DNA of 64,000 nucleotides from Betaproteobacteria bacterium (GTDB taxonomy: Bacteria; Pseudomonadota; Gammaproteobacteria; Burkholderiales; SG8-41), in the NCBI GenBank assembly GCA_029863175.1, contig JAOTVX010000003.1:1-64000 (forward strand), given 5' to 3'. Made by a program: the position numbers and the translations under genes. The first letter of the stretch is position 1; each line of letters starts with the position of its first letter. The notes under the pieces are model-generated. The model ran no database searches and was not told where the DNA came from. It saw only the letters and a program-made list of their open reading frames with translations. Shown here in pieces: positions 35,384 to 43,214 of this stretch.

Positions 35384-35992
35384 ATGGATAAGGTCGTCGA
35401 CTATTATTTTTCGCCCTCGTCGCCGTGGACCTATCTGGGCCACGCACGGTTTCTTGCGCTCGCAGCGCGGCATGGCGCCCGAATCAACGTCAAGCCGGTG
35501 GACCTGACGGCGCGCGTGTTTCCGGCTTCCGGCGGTCTTCCGGTCAAGCGCCGCCCACCGCAACGGCAGGCGTACCGCCTGGTCGAGCTTCAGCGCTGGA
35601 GCGCCTACCTCGGGGTTCCGCTCAATCCGCATCCGCGCTTCTTTCCCGTTGCCACGGACGCGGCATCGCGCATGATCATTGCCGCGGACGCCACCCAAGG
35701 CGCGGTCGCCGCCCTCGAGTTCGCCGGGACAATCATGACCGGAGTCTGGACGGAGGAACGTGACATCGCCGACTCGCAGACGCTAGCGGCCATGGCGGTC
35801 GCCGCGGGCTTCGACAGCGCGGCGTTGCTGGAGCGCTCGGGCGAGCGGGACATCGATGATCGTTTCGAGGGCTATACTCGCGAAGCCATCGAACGCAACG
35901 TGTTCGGGGCGCCGTTCTACCTTTATCGCGATGAGCCGTTCTGGGGCCAGGACCGGCTCGACTTTCTCGACCGCGCGCTCGGCTCCGATTAG
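35384..35992 (+). CDS. 2-hydroxychromene-2-carboxylate isomerase-family (DsbA-like) protein
   Basis: The 202-residue protein has a thioredoxin fold with helical insertion, as in glutathione-dependent HCCA isomerase of naphthalene degradation. It shows VDYYFSPSSPWTYLGHARF (the serine that replaces CxxC chemistry) and the C-terminal RNVFGAPFYLYRDEPFWGQDRLDFLDRAL. Most such proteins serve unknown isomerisations. A second copy of the family is at 59482. The start is the ATG at 35384, just after hemJ. Confidence 0.88.
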   Translation: MDKVVDYYFSPSSPWTYLGHARFLALAARHGARINVKPVDLTARVFPASGGLPVKRRPPQRQAYRLVELQRWSAYLGVPLNPHPRFFPVATDAASRMIIAADATQGAVAALEFAGTIMTGVWTEERDIADSQTLAAMAVAAGFDSAALLERSGERDIDDRFEGYTREAIERNVFGAPFYLYRDEPFWGQDRLDFLDRALGSD

Positions 35993-36139
35993 CTCGAAGT
36001 TATTCCTCTCGTCCCGGCCGCGTGCTGCGCCGCTTGCCGGCAATTAGGATATGGGCAATAGTGTGACCCATCCCCATGCCGGTCTTCCCCCTGAAGGGAA
36101 AGGGGAAACGCCTTTTCCATACACTATTCAACTATCCAC

Positions 36140-36188
36140 TTTTCACCATTCATCATTCATCATTCACCATTCACCATTCACCATTCAC
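36140..36188. repeat. Seven-unit CATTCAC array before the FAH-family gene
   Basis: Seven consecutive 7-base units (TTTTCAC, CATTCAT x2, CATTCAC x4) end 18 bases before the ATG at 36207, in 5'-type sense. Confidence 0.92.
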
Positions 36189-36206
36189 CGCCTTTCGGGA
36201 GAAGAG

Positions 36207-36995
36207 ATGAAATTCGGACGTTTCGAGCAACAGGGACGCGTGTTCTTTGGCGCCGTCGAGGGCGACCAGGTCGTTGAGCTGGAGGGGTCGGTTTTCGAGA
36301 GCCACAAGGCTACGTCGAAGAAGCACGCGCTCTCCGCGCTGAAGACGCTGGTTCCCTGCATGCCCTACAACTTCTACTGCGCGGGGCTCAATTACGCCGC
36401 TCATATTGAGTGGGCTAATCGGCGCACGGGCTCGAATCTTAAGGTGCCCGAGAAAGCGGATGTGGGCTACCGCTCTCCCAATGCCCTGATTGGCACCGGC
36501 GAGACCATCGTGATTCCGGCTGATTCCCCCGGTCCGGTCCAGTACGAGGGCGAGCTCGTCGCGGTCATCGGCAAGAAAGCCCGCGGCCTTTCGGAGAAAG
36601 ACGCGCTCTCGTGCGTGCTCGGCTACACGCTCGGCAACGACGTCAGCGAACGTGGCTGGCAAAAGTCAGACCGTACGTTGTGGCGCGCGAAGAGCAGCGA
36701 TACATTCAAGCCCATGGGTCCCTTCATCGTGACGGGCCTTGACCCGATGAATCTTACGATAACGGTCAGGATAAACGGCAAGATTGTGTCCGAGTACGGC
36801 ACCGACAAGATGCTGTTCTCGGCGCAGCGATATATCTCCGAGATCACGAAATACATGACGCTGTGGCCAGGCGACGTGCTCTGGCTCGGCACCGACAACG
36901 CGACGCTGCCCGACCTCCAGAATGGGGATCTTTGCGAGATCCAGCAGAAGGACATCGGGGTGCTCTCCAATCCGGTCAAGCGCGCCTCTGCTTGA
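36207..36995 (+). CDS. Fumarylacetoacetate hydrolase-family protein (second copy)
   Basis: The 262-residue protein has the FAH fold with KFGRFEQQGRVFFGAVEG at the N terminus, FYCAGLNYAAHIEWANRRTG, the metal motif VQYEGELVAVIGKKA (E-x-E), YTLGNDVSERGWQ and VLWLGTDNATLPDLQNGD. In the usual SGTPxGVG position it has LGTDNATLPD, so it belongs to a divergent branch. It probably acts on a hydroxy- or oxo-acid; the substrate is unknown. The ATG at 36207 follows GGGAGAAGAG. It lies downstream of the isomerase gene, which hints at aromatic-type catabolism (inference). Confidence 0.85.
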   Translation: MKFGRFEQQGRVFFGAVEGDQVVELEGSVFESHKATSKKHALSALKTLVPCMPYNFYCAGLNYAAHIEWANRRTGSNLKVPEKADVGYRSPNALIGTGETIVIPADSPGPVQYEGELVAVIGKKARGLSEKDALSCVLGYTLGNDVSERGWQKSDRTLWRAKSSDTFKPMGPFIVTGLDPMNLTITVRINGKIVSEYGTDKMLFSAQRYISEITKYMTLWPGDVLWLGTDNATLPDLQNGDLCEIQQKDIGVLSNPVKRASA

Positions 36996-37019
36996 CGAGC
37001 GTCACTGGTCACGCCGTTA

Positions 37020-38192
37020 ATGGAACAATTCTTCGCGACGTGCCCCCGCGGTCTTGAACAGGCCCTGGCTGCGGAACTGTCGGCGCTGGGTGCGCATGAG
37101 ACCGCCCCGGTTGACGGCGGCGCGTCGTTCGCGGGCGATCTTGCGATCTGCTACCGCGTGAACCTGGAGAGCCGGGTCGCAAGCCGCGTGCTGTGGCAGG
37201 TCGGCCATGCACGCTACCAAACTGATCACGACATTCATGAGGCGGCGCGCGCGCTCGCCTGGCCGCGGCTCTTCGACGTGCGTCGCTCGATCCGGGTCAA
37301 CGTCTCTGCAATCCGCTCGCCGGTCAAGAGCATCGATTTCGTCACATTGAGTGTCAAGGACGCCGTGTGCGATGTCTTCCGCGCTGCGCGCGGCAAGCGG
37401 CCTGATGTCAACACAGCGCGACCGGATGTCCGCATTCATGTCTTCCTGACGCGGGATACCGCGACGTTCTACCTCGACACCTCCGGCGAGGCGCTCTTCA
37501 AGCGGGGTTGGCGTGCGCACGGCGGCGATGCTCCGCTGCGGGAAAATCTGGCCGCTGGCATCATCCGCTTGACCGGATGGGCGCCACCCGTACCGTTTTT
37601 CGACCCGATGTGCGGCAGCGGCACGTTTCTGATGGAGGCCGCGATGATGGCACTCGACGCAGCCCCTGGGGCGAACCGCGCTTTCGGTTTCGAGCAACTC
37701 GAGAATTTCGAGTCGCGCCAGTGGCGCGCAATCCGGGAAAAAGCCCTCGCCCGGCGCAAACCGGCACGTTCATTGCCGATCTATGGCAGCGACAAGTCGG
37801 GGAACACGCTCGAGCTTGCGCGCACCAACATCACCGCCGCCGGTCTCGCTAACGCCGTTCAGCTCAAGCAGATGGACGTCCTTGATGGCGGGCCGCCGGC
37901 CGCCTCCGGCATCCTCGTGACGAACCCGCCTTATGGAGAACGGCTGGCGAATCCCGACGAAGTCGCCGTCCTCTATCCGAAACTGGGCGACGCGCTGAAG
38001 CAGCGCTTCTCCGGCTGGACGGCCTATCTCCTGTCGGCCGATCCGCGCCTGCCCAAGTTGATCCGGTTGCAGGCCTCTAAGCGCACGCCGCTCTATAACG
38101 GCGCCCTCGAGTGCCGGCTCTACGAGTACCGGCTGGTTGCGGGAACCATGCGCCGGCCGAAGAAGCTGACGGCCAACGAAGTGATGAAGTGA
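37020..38192 (+). CDS. THUMP-domain rRNA guanine-N2 methyltransferase (RlmL N-half type)
   Basis: The 390-residue protein has an N-terminal ferredoxin-like/THUMP region (FFATCPRGLEQALAAELSALG, about 1-160) and a class I methyltransferase domain with FDPMCGSGTFLMEAAMMAL (SAM loop) and the catalytic VTNPPYGERL. It corresponds to the RlmL half of E. coli RlmKL, which makes m2G2445 in 23S rRNA. The RlmK half is absent, as in many betaproteobacteria. GGTCACG-type heptamers fill the 24 bases before the ATG at 37020. Confidence 0.88.
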   Translation: MEQFFATCPRGLEQALAAELSALGAHETAPVDGGASFAGDLAICYRVNLESRVASRVLWQVGHARYQTDHDIHEAARALAWPRLFDVRRSIRVNVSAIRSPVKSIDFVTLSVKDAVCDVFRAARGKRPDVNTARPDVRIHVFLTRDTATFYLDTSGEALFKRGWRAHGGDAPLRENLAAGIIRLTGWAPPVPFFDPMCGSGTFLMEAAMMALDAAPGANRAFGFEQLENFESRQWRAIREKALARRKPARSLPIYGSDKSGNTLELARTNITAAGLANAVQLKQMDVLDGGPPAASGILVTNPPYGERLANPDEVAVLYPKLGDALKQRFSGWTAYLLSADPRLPKLIRLQASKRTPLYNGALECRLYEYRLVAGTMRRPKKLTANEVMK

Positions 38193-38200
38193 CGATGCGG

Positions 38201-38467
38201 TCAACGCCGGCTGGATTTTCTCAGGGCCGGATTGATTCTGTCGATGTCAGCCTGAACTTGCTCACGACTGCGTTCGTAGACGATCTCCCTTCCCATCACG
38301 GTCCCGGCGTATGCCAGGCCGTTGCGGGTTGGAGTGAGCTCGCACTTGACGTTGTGGATTCCTTCGCCCAGCACCACCTCTATTCGCTCGGGCCGCTTGC
38401 TGAGCACGACGACGTCGAGGATCTGCCCGCTGTCGGTTGCGCGCACCTTGATTTGTTCTGTGTTCAT
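38201..38467 (-). CDS. Small conserved-looking protein, unknown function
   Basis: The 88-residue soluble protein (MNTEQIKVRATDSGQILDVV, then VVLGEGIHNVKCELTPTRNGLAYAGTVMGREIVYERSREQV) is probably beta-rich, with a charged helical end. I recognise no family. Its ATG overlaps the stop of the 83-residue gene upstream by ATGA, so they are translationally coupled. The stop is eight bases from the end of the rRNA methylase gene on the other strand. Confidence 0.6.
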   Translation of the reverse strand: MNTEQIKVRATDSGQILDVVVLSKRPERIEVVLGEGIHNVKCELTPTRNGLAYAGTVMGREIVYERSREQVQADIDRINPALRKSSRR

Positions 38468-38715
38468 TGAATCATCGACTCCGCTTGGTGGCGCCCACCG
38501 CGCCAAAAACGCAGTTCAGTGTAGCACTTTGGCGCAACCCATTCGATCGAGGCGCCAGGCGATTGACCGAACGTGAAGTCGAATGCGATGAGTCGATACT
38601 CGAGCGCTACGGCGGCGGGCTCGAGCTCTCTATCAAAGACGAGTAGTTGCGCGACCGAATGTCCGGAAGCCAAACCGACAACGAGCCCCACAATCACAAA
38701 GCCCGCTCCCAACAT
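38464..38715 (-). CDS. Small membrane-anchored protein, unknown function
   Basis: The 83-residue protein has one N-terminal membrane segment (GAGFVIVGLVVGLASGHSV), which could be an anchor or signal, then a polar tail. It is coupled by a 4-base overlap to the gene at 38201. In the same frame upstream, after one TGA at 38755, lies a 20-codon hydrophobic stretch starting at ATG 38817. The original gene may thus have been longer. No family recognised. Confidence 0.5.
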   Translation of the reverse strand: MLGAGFVIVGLVVGLASGHSVAQLLVFDRELEPAAVALEYRLIAFDFTFGQSPGASIEWVAPKCYTELRFWRGGRHQAESMIQ

Positions 38716-38754
38716 CAGAATACGAAATAGGGATTGTTGCGATTGCGGGCGGGC

Positions 38755-38817
38755 TCAAACGCCGATCAGCTGGCCGATAAAGATCCAGAAAATCCAGTAG
38801 ACGTAGTCAGTTAGCAT
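38755..38817 (-). other. Short hydrophobic open frame, possible leader peptide or 5' piece of the next gene
   Basis: An ATG at 38817 opens 20 codons (MLTDYVYWIFWIFIGQLIGV), which would form one membrane helix, ending in TGA. The frame continues after the TGA into the 83-residue gene at 38715. It may be a small membrane peptide, a decayed first exon-like part, or chance. Confidence 0.25.
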
Positions 38818-39277
38818 GTCAGAGTCTGGCGTCAGACAGGGCCTTGCGCTCTCACGAAGTATGGGCTGCCCTGAAAAGCGGCTTGTCGCACGCCATTCTG
38901 AGCGGGGCTGGGCTCTCCAGCAATGGGATTCAGGCATCGGGCCTCCGGGAACCTCGGCTCCGGTCGCAGGTAGGCTTAGAACCCATCACGCCGCCCACCC
39001 CTTATCACTTCCCCGTTTCCCACTGGTAGTGAAACCGCAACTCCCCGCCTTTGCGGTCGCGGAGCCGGGTGGGTAATGAGCTATTGAGCCCCGACAAAAC
39101 TCCCTTGAATAACTATAGGGTTATCGACGTGGAATATGGCTGCGTGTCGGGAGAGGGTGTCTAATCTCGGTGGCGCAAGCCCAGCGCTCGTGGTCAACCG
39201 CGGCGGCGGTCAACGCGTTGGTAGTACACGCGCGCCACATTCGCGGCCTGCGAGATCGACCAAATGGAGGAAACACC
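38818..39277. other. 460-base region without a recognisable gene
   Basis: No protein family, tRNA or clear terminator could be seen. The usual 7- and 10-base arrays are also missing. The segment near 39100-39125 (TTGAATAACTATAGGGTTA) is AT-rich and could hold a promoter for the gene at 39278. Confidence 0.4.
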
Positions 39278-39694
39278 ATGGAGAGGGAACAAGCACTCAG
39301 GATCCTGCGCGCCCTCGCTAACGGCGCCCACCCCGCCACCGGCGAGCAGTTCGCTGCCGATAGCCCGTACCAGCACCCCGACACCGTGCGGGCGCTATTC
39401 GAGTCCATCCGCGTCATGGAAGGAACGCGCACAGCCGTACGCAGCCCCGACCAGGGCATCGCCTCGCCACCCGGAAGCACGGGTAGCCGCTGGACCCCAG
39501 AGGAGGAGGCTCGTCTGGTTAGCGCATTCGACGCCGGCAAGAGCGTGGATGAAATCGTCAGGGGCCACAACCGCAGCCGCGCGGCAATCGAGGCGCGGCT
39601 CGTAAGGCTCGGCAGGCTCGACCCGTCGGCGGTGACAGTGCCGCTGCGCTACCCGCCGAAGCCGCCTGCGGGGCAGCCGCGACAAGGCGGCTAG
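39278..39694 (+). CDS. Small HTH/SANT-like protein, unknown function
   Basis: The 138-residue protein has an N-terminal helical part (EREQALRILRALANGAHPATGE, VRALFESIRVME) and a C-terminal Myb/SANT-like or HTH segment (SRWTPEEEARLVSAFDAGKSVDEIVRGH, then NRSRAAIEARLVRLGRL). That pattern is common in bacterial proteins that sense repetitive units or bind DNA, but no direct function can be named. The ATG at 39278 has GGAGG eight bases upstream, a strong site. GTGA-type heptamers follow at about 39788-39809. Confidence 0.65.
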   Translation: MEREQALRILRALANGAHPATGEQFAADSPYQHPDTVRALFESIRVMEGTRTAVRSPDQGIASPPGSTGSRWTPEEEARLVSAFDAGKSVDEIVRGHNRSRAAIEARLVRLGRLDPSAVTVPLRYPPKPPAGQPRQGG

Positions 39695-39748
39695 GGATGC
39701 CGGCGCCCATAGCTCCGAGCAGGACAGCCGGAGCGCGTAGTCAAGAAG

Positions 39749-39773
39749 ATCGGCGGCCCATTGGGCCGCCGAT
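39749..39773. other. Strong GC-rich hairpin
   Basis: ATCGGCGGCC and GGCCGCCGAT pair perfectly around CATTG. No T run follows, so it is more likely a palindromic repeat or a stabilising 3' hairpin than a simple terminator. Confidence 0.55.
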
Positions 39774-39864
39774 GAACGGGTGCGAATAGTGAAAGGTAAA
39801 TGGTGAGTCGAGGTTCGATCTTCTTGACGCCTTCGCGGTTTAGTGCTGCGATCTATCGACGTGG

Positions 39865-39951
39865 ATCGGCGTCCATCGGCGGCTAAACAACCCTGCTCTT
39901 TCTTGGTTTTCCGTCCTTTGTAAATGTGAGTCCGCGTTTATCTGCGGCTGG
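39865..39951 (-). repeat. Composite decamer repeat, copy 2
   Basis: ATCGGCGTCC...CGGCGGCTAA (39865-39886) is followed by a T-rich middle (CTTGGTTTTCC, CTTTGTA) and then CGCGTTTATCTGCGGCT. It matches the copies at 3729-3800 and 55322-55403 in order, orientation and length (72-87 bases). It ends 21 bases after the TSUP stop on the minus strand. Confidence 0.8.
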
Positions 39952-39971
39952 ATTGCGGGAAGCCTGAGGCC

Positions 39972-40715
39972 CTACGTAAACGCGCGGTAGATGAGCGATA
40001 CTCCGATCAGGAGGAGCAGAACGCTTACGAAGCGCAGCGTCGCCTTGCGCGAGATGCGGCGCTGGATGCGATTGCCGACCCAAAGGCCGGTTAGCGCGAA
40101 GGGAACCAGCATGGCAAAACCGGTCACCCGGTCGGCGAGCATCAGTCCGCTGGCAAGGAATACGAGCGCGCGAATCGAGACCGAAAAGAGCACCATGTTC
40201 GAGAGTGTTGCGCGGTACGCGCGAACGTCGGTCTTGCGCCGGGAGAGATAGATCGCATAGGGCGGCGCGCCAACGCCGAAGAGCGTACCGAGCACACCGC
40301 CCACCAGGCCCGAGACCGGCGCCCAACCGCGCCCAATGATAGAGACGTTGCCGCCTTGGCCGAGCGTGTAGCTGCCGTACCCGATCAGGAACGCGCCGAG
40401 GGCCGCGACGGTCGCCGTCCGTGGAAGGTTGACGAGGAGCGTTACCCCCAGCACAGCACCGATCAGGCAAGTCGGCACCATGAGCTTCAATTCCGATTTG
40501 TCCGCCTCCCGCGAAAATCGCGTGCCGAGCGCGAGTGCCGCCGTCACGTCGAGGAGCACGGACATCGGCAGCACGAAGTCGAGGGGGAAGAAATGCGACA
40601 GCAGCGGCACGGTGAAAAGCGCCGCCCCGAAAGCCGTAATCCCGAAGATCACGTAGGCGGCGCCCACACCCGCCGCGGCAATCACGAAAGTCTGCAGGTC
40701 AAACGGGATGGTCAT
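39972..40715 (-). CDS. TSUP/TauE-SafE family membrane exporter
   Basis: The 247-residue protein has eight predicted membrane helices in two similar halves, each with the family glycine pattern (YVIFGITAFGAALFTVPLLSHFFPL and VSGLVGGVLGTLFGVGAPPYAIYLS). Members export or take up sulfite, sulfonates or other organosulfur anions; the substrate is not evident. The start is the ATG at 40715, directly beside a bidirectional terminator, so its own promoter must lie inside or beyond that hairpin, an odd arrangement. Confidence 0.88.
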   Translation of the reverse strand: MTIPFDLQTFVIAAAGVGAAYVIFGITAFGAALFTVPLLSHFFPLDFVLPMSVLLDVTAALALGTRFSREADKSELKLMVPTCLIGAVLGVTLLVNLPRTATVAALGAFLIGYGSYTLGQGGNVSIIGRGWAPVSGLVGGVLGTLFGVGAPPYAIYLSRRKTDVRAYRATLSNMVLFSVSIRALVFLASGLMLADRVTGFAMLVPFALTGLWVGNRIQRRISRKATLRFVSVLLLLIGVSLIYRAFT

Positions 40716-40716
40716 G

Positions 40717-40753
40717 AAAAAAGGCGCCGGGCCTGGGCGCCGGCGCCTTTTTT
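40717..40753 (-). terminator. Strong bidirectional terminator after pilU
   Basis: A perfect 14-bp stem (40717-40730 with 40740-40753), counting the A6/T6 ends, encloses GCCTGGGCG. On the minus strand it closes the pilT-pilU unit, 140 bases past the pilU stop. It lies one base before the TSUP start codon. Confidence 0.9.
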
Positions 40754-40892
40754 ATCCTGACTGTCCCACATTGCCGGAACGGTCAGACCAGAGTGGGGAA
40801 CGACCAAAGAGATATCCCTTTTACCTGCCGTGACCTGATCCGAACGTGCACCCCCCAACCCCATTTAGTTTGATCGGGCGCAACGCGCGCGA

Positions 40893-42029
40893 TCAAACTA
40901 TGTTCAGGTGCTCGATCCCCGTCATGACGTCCTTGTCTTTCGCTTCCTTGCTGTGGAGCTTGATCATCAGACGCAGTTCGTTGACGGAGTCGGCGTTTCT
41001 CAGCGCATCCTCGTAGCTGATCAGGTCCTGCTCGTAGAGATCGAACAGGTGCTGGTCGAAGGTTTGCATGCCGAGCTCGCGCGATTTCCCCATGATGGCC
41101 TTGATCTCGTGCACCTCGCCTTTGAAAATAAGGTCCGCAATCAACGGGGAGTTCAGCAGCACTTCCACCGCGGCAACGCGCCCCTTCCCGTCCTTCTTGG
41201 GAATTAGCCGCTGCGACACAATCGCCCGGACGTTGAGCGAGAGGTCCATCAGCAGCTGCTGCTTGCGCACCTCGGGAAAGAAGTTGATGACGCGATCGAG
41301 CGCTTGGTTGGCGCTGTTGGCATGCAGCGTCGCCATGCAAAGATGCCCCGTTTCCGAGAACGCGATCGCGTAATCCATGGTGTCCATGTCGCGGATCTCG
41401 CCGATCAGGATGACGTCGGGGGCCTGCCGCAGCGTGTTCTTGAGTGCCGCGTGCCAGGTATCCGTATCCACGCCCACTTCCCGCTGTGTGATCACGCAGT
41501 TCTTGTGCTCGTGCACAAACTCGATCGGGTCCTCGATCGTGATGATATGGCCGTAGCTGTTGTCGTTGCGATAGCCGGTCATTGCCGCGAGCGAGGTCGA
41601 TTTGCCTGAACCGGTACCGCCCACCATGATGATGAGGCCGCGCTTGGCCATGCAAATGTCCTTGAGGATACCCGGCAGATTGAGATCCTCGAATTTCGGG
41701 ATCGTCGTGCTAATCGTCCGCGCCACCAACCCGATTCGCCCTTGCTGGACGAAGGCGTTCATACGAAAACGGCCGATGTCGGAAGGGTTGATCGCGAAAT
41801 TACATTCCTTCGTCGCCTCAAACTCCTGCGCCTGCTTGTCGTTCATCATCGCGCGCGCGAGTTCGGCCGTGTGCTGTGGGGTGAGTGGCTGATTGGCGAC
41901 CGGCGTCATTCTGCCATCGAGCTTGATGGCGGGCGGGTAGCCCGCGGTGATGAAGAGGTCGGATGCTTTCTTCGCCACCAGCGCTCTTAGCAGGTCGTGC
42001 ATGAACTTAACTGCCTGGTCTCGATCCAT
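40893..42029 (-). CDS. pilU: PilU, type IV pilus retraction ATPase accessory
   Basis: The 378-residue hexameric secretion ATPase helps PilT depolymerise the type IV pilus at the inner membrane. Walker A is VGGTGSGKSTSLAAM, the Asp box is ITIEDPIEFVHEH, Walker B is ILIGEIRDMDTM and the His box is GHLCMATLHANSANQ. The C-terminal SPLIADLIFKGEVHEIK differs from the AIRNLIRE motif of PilT, which marks this as PilU. It lies 52 bases after pilT, forming an operon. The start is the ATG at 42029. Confidence 0.94.
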   Translation of the reverse strand: MDRDQAVKFMHDLLRALVAKKASDLFITAGYPPAIKLDGRMTPVANQPLTPQHTAELARAMMNDKQAQEFEATKECNFAINPSDIGRFRMNAFVQQGRIGLVARTISTTIPKFEDLNLPGILKDICMAKRGLIIMVGGTGSGKSTSLAAMTGYRNDNSYGHIITIEDPIEFVHEHKNCVITQREVGVDTDTWHAALKNTLRQAPDVILIGEIRDMDTMDYAIAFSETGHLCMATLHANSANQALDRVINFFPEVRKQQLLMDLSLNVRAIVSQRLIPKKDGKGRVAAVEVLLNSPLIADLIFKGEVHEIKAIMGKSRELGMQTFDQHLFDLYEQDLISYEDALRNADSVNELRLMIKLHSKEAKDKDVMTGIEHLNIV

Positions 42030-42081
42030 GGGCTTCTCCTGGAATCCCCGATTTCGGCGCTGCTCTGCCTGGCGCTACCGG

Positions 42082-43122
42082 TTAACGGAACATGTCCTTG
42101 TTGGCCGCCTTCGCGCGCGCTTCGTCGACCGAAACGATGTTGCGCTTGACCAGTTCCTGCAAGTTCTGGTCCAGCGTCTGCATGCCCAGCTGCTGGCCAG
42201 TCTGGATGGCTGAGTACATCTGCGCCACCTTGTTCTCGCGAATGAGGTTGCGGATCGCGGGCGTGCCGACCATGATCTCATGTGCGGCAACCCGACCGGT
42301 GCCGTCGCGGGTCTTGAGCAGGGTCTGCGAAATCACTGCGCGCAGCGACTCGGAGAGCATCGCGCGCACCATGTCCTTTTCCTCTGCAGGGAAAACGTCG
42401 ATGACCCGATCGATGGTTTTTGCCGCAGAGCTGGTATGCAGGGTGCCGAACACCAGGTGGCCGGTCTCCGACGCTGTCATGGCCAGGCGAATCGTCTCAA
42501 GATCGCGCATCTCGCCCACCAGAATGATGTCGGGATCCTCCCGCAGCGCCGAGCGCAGCGCGTTGGCGAAAGACAGGGTGTGCGGCCCGACCTCGCGCTG
42601 GTTGACGAGACATTTCTTCGACTCGTGCACGAATTCGATCGGATCTTCGACCGTAAGGATATGGCCGTACTCGTTTTCGTTGAGGTAGTCGACCATGGCC
42701 GCGAGCGTGGTGGACTTGCCCGAGCCCGTCGGACCGGTCACCAGCACGACGCCGCGCGGCTGGTTGGCAATGTCGACGAACACTCTCGGGCATTTCAGTT
42801 CTTCGAGCGTGAGCACTTTCGAGGGTATCGTCCGAAAGACGGCGCTGGCGCCGCGGTGCTGCACGAATGCATTCACCCGGAAACGCGCAAGGTTCGGAAT
42901 TGAGAACGAAAAGTCGCACTCCAGGTTTTCCTCGTAGAACTTGCGCTGGCCATCGTTCATGATGTCGTACACCATGGCGTGCACGTCCTTGTGCTCCAGC
43001 GCCGGCAGGTTGATGCGCCGCACGTCGCCGTGGACGCGGATCATGGGCGGCAAACCAGCCGACAGATGCAGGTCCGAGGCCTTGTTCTTGACGACAAATG
43101 CTAGCAGTTCGGAGATGTCCAT
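42082..43122 (-). CDS. pilT: PilT, type IV pilus retraction ATPase
   Basis: The 346-residue AAA-type hexamer powers pilus retraction and twitching motility. Walker A is VTGPTGSGKSTTLAAM, the Asp box is TVEDPIEFVHESKK, Walker B is ILVGEMRDLETI and the His box is TGHLVFGTLHTSSA. The PilT-specific AIRNLIREN motif near residue 288 is intact. The length is normal. It diverges from yggS, with a 14-base palindrome (GCGCGTTAACGCGC, near 43160) between them. Confidence 0.96.
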   Translation of the reverse strand: MDISELLAFVVKNKASDLHLSAGLPPMIRVHGDVRRINLPALEHKDVHAMVYDIMNDGQRKFYEENLECDFSFSIPNLARFRVNAFVQHRGASAVFRTIPSKVLTLEELKCPRVFVDIANQPRGVVLVTGPTGSGKSTTLAAMVDYLNENEYGHILTVEDPIEFVHESKKCLVNQREVGPHTLSFANALRSALREDPDIILVGEMRDLETIRLAMTASETGHLVFGTLHTSSAAKTIDRVIDVFPAEEKDMVRAMLSESLRAVISQTLLKTRDGTGRVAAHEIMVGTPAIRNLIRENKVAQMYSAIQTGQQLGMQTLDQNLQELVKRNIVSVDEARAKAANKDMFR

Positions 43123-43214
43123 TTATAATGCCCCAAGTTCAAGCTGAGCCTCGGAAATGCGCGTTAACGCGCTGATTTTATTTTCAAACATGGGTCTGCG
43201 GCCCGCGGGAGATT

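Noticed and set aside
38844..39029. Plus-strand open frame of about 61 codons
   Set aside because: No ribosome site, no motif and composition like non-coding GC-rich spacer.
40783..41655. Minus-strand 290-codon open frame over pilU
   Set aside because: It is out of frame with pilU and Arg/His/Gly-rich; a shadow of the real gene.
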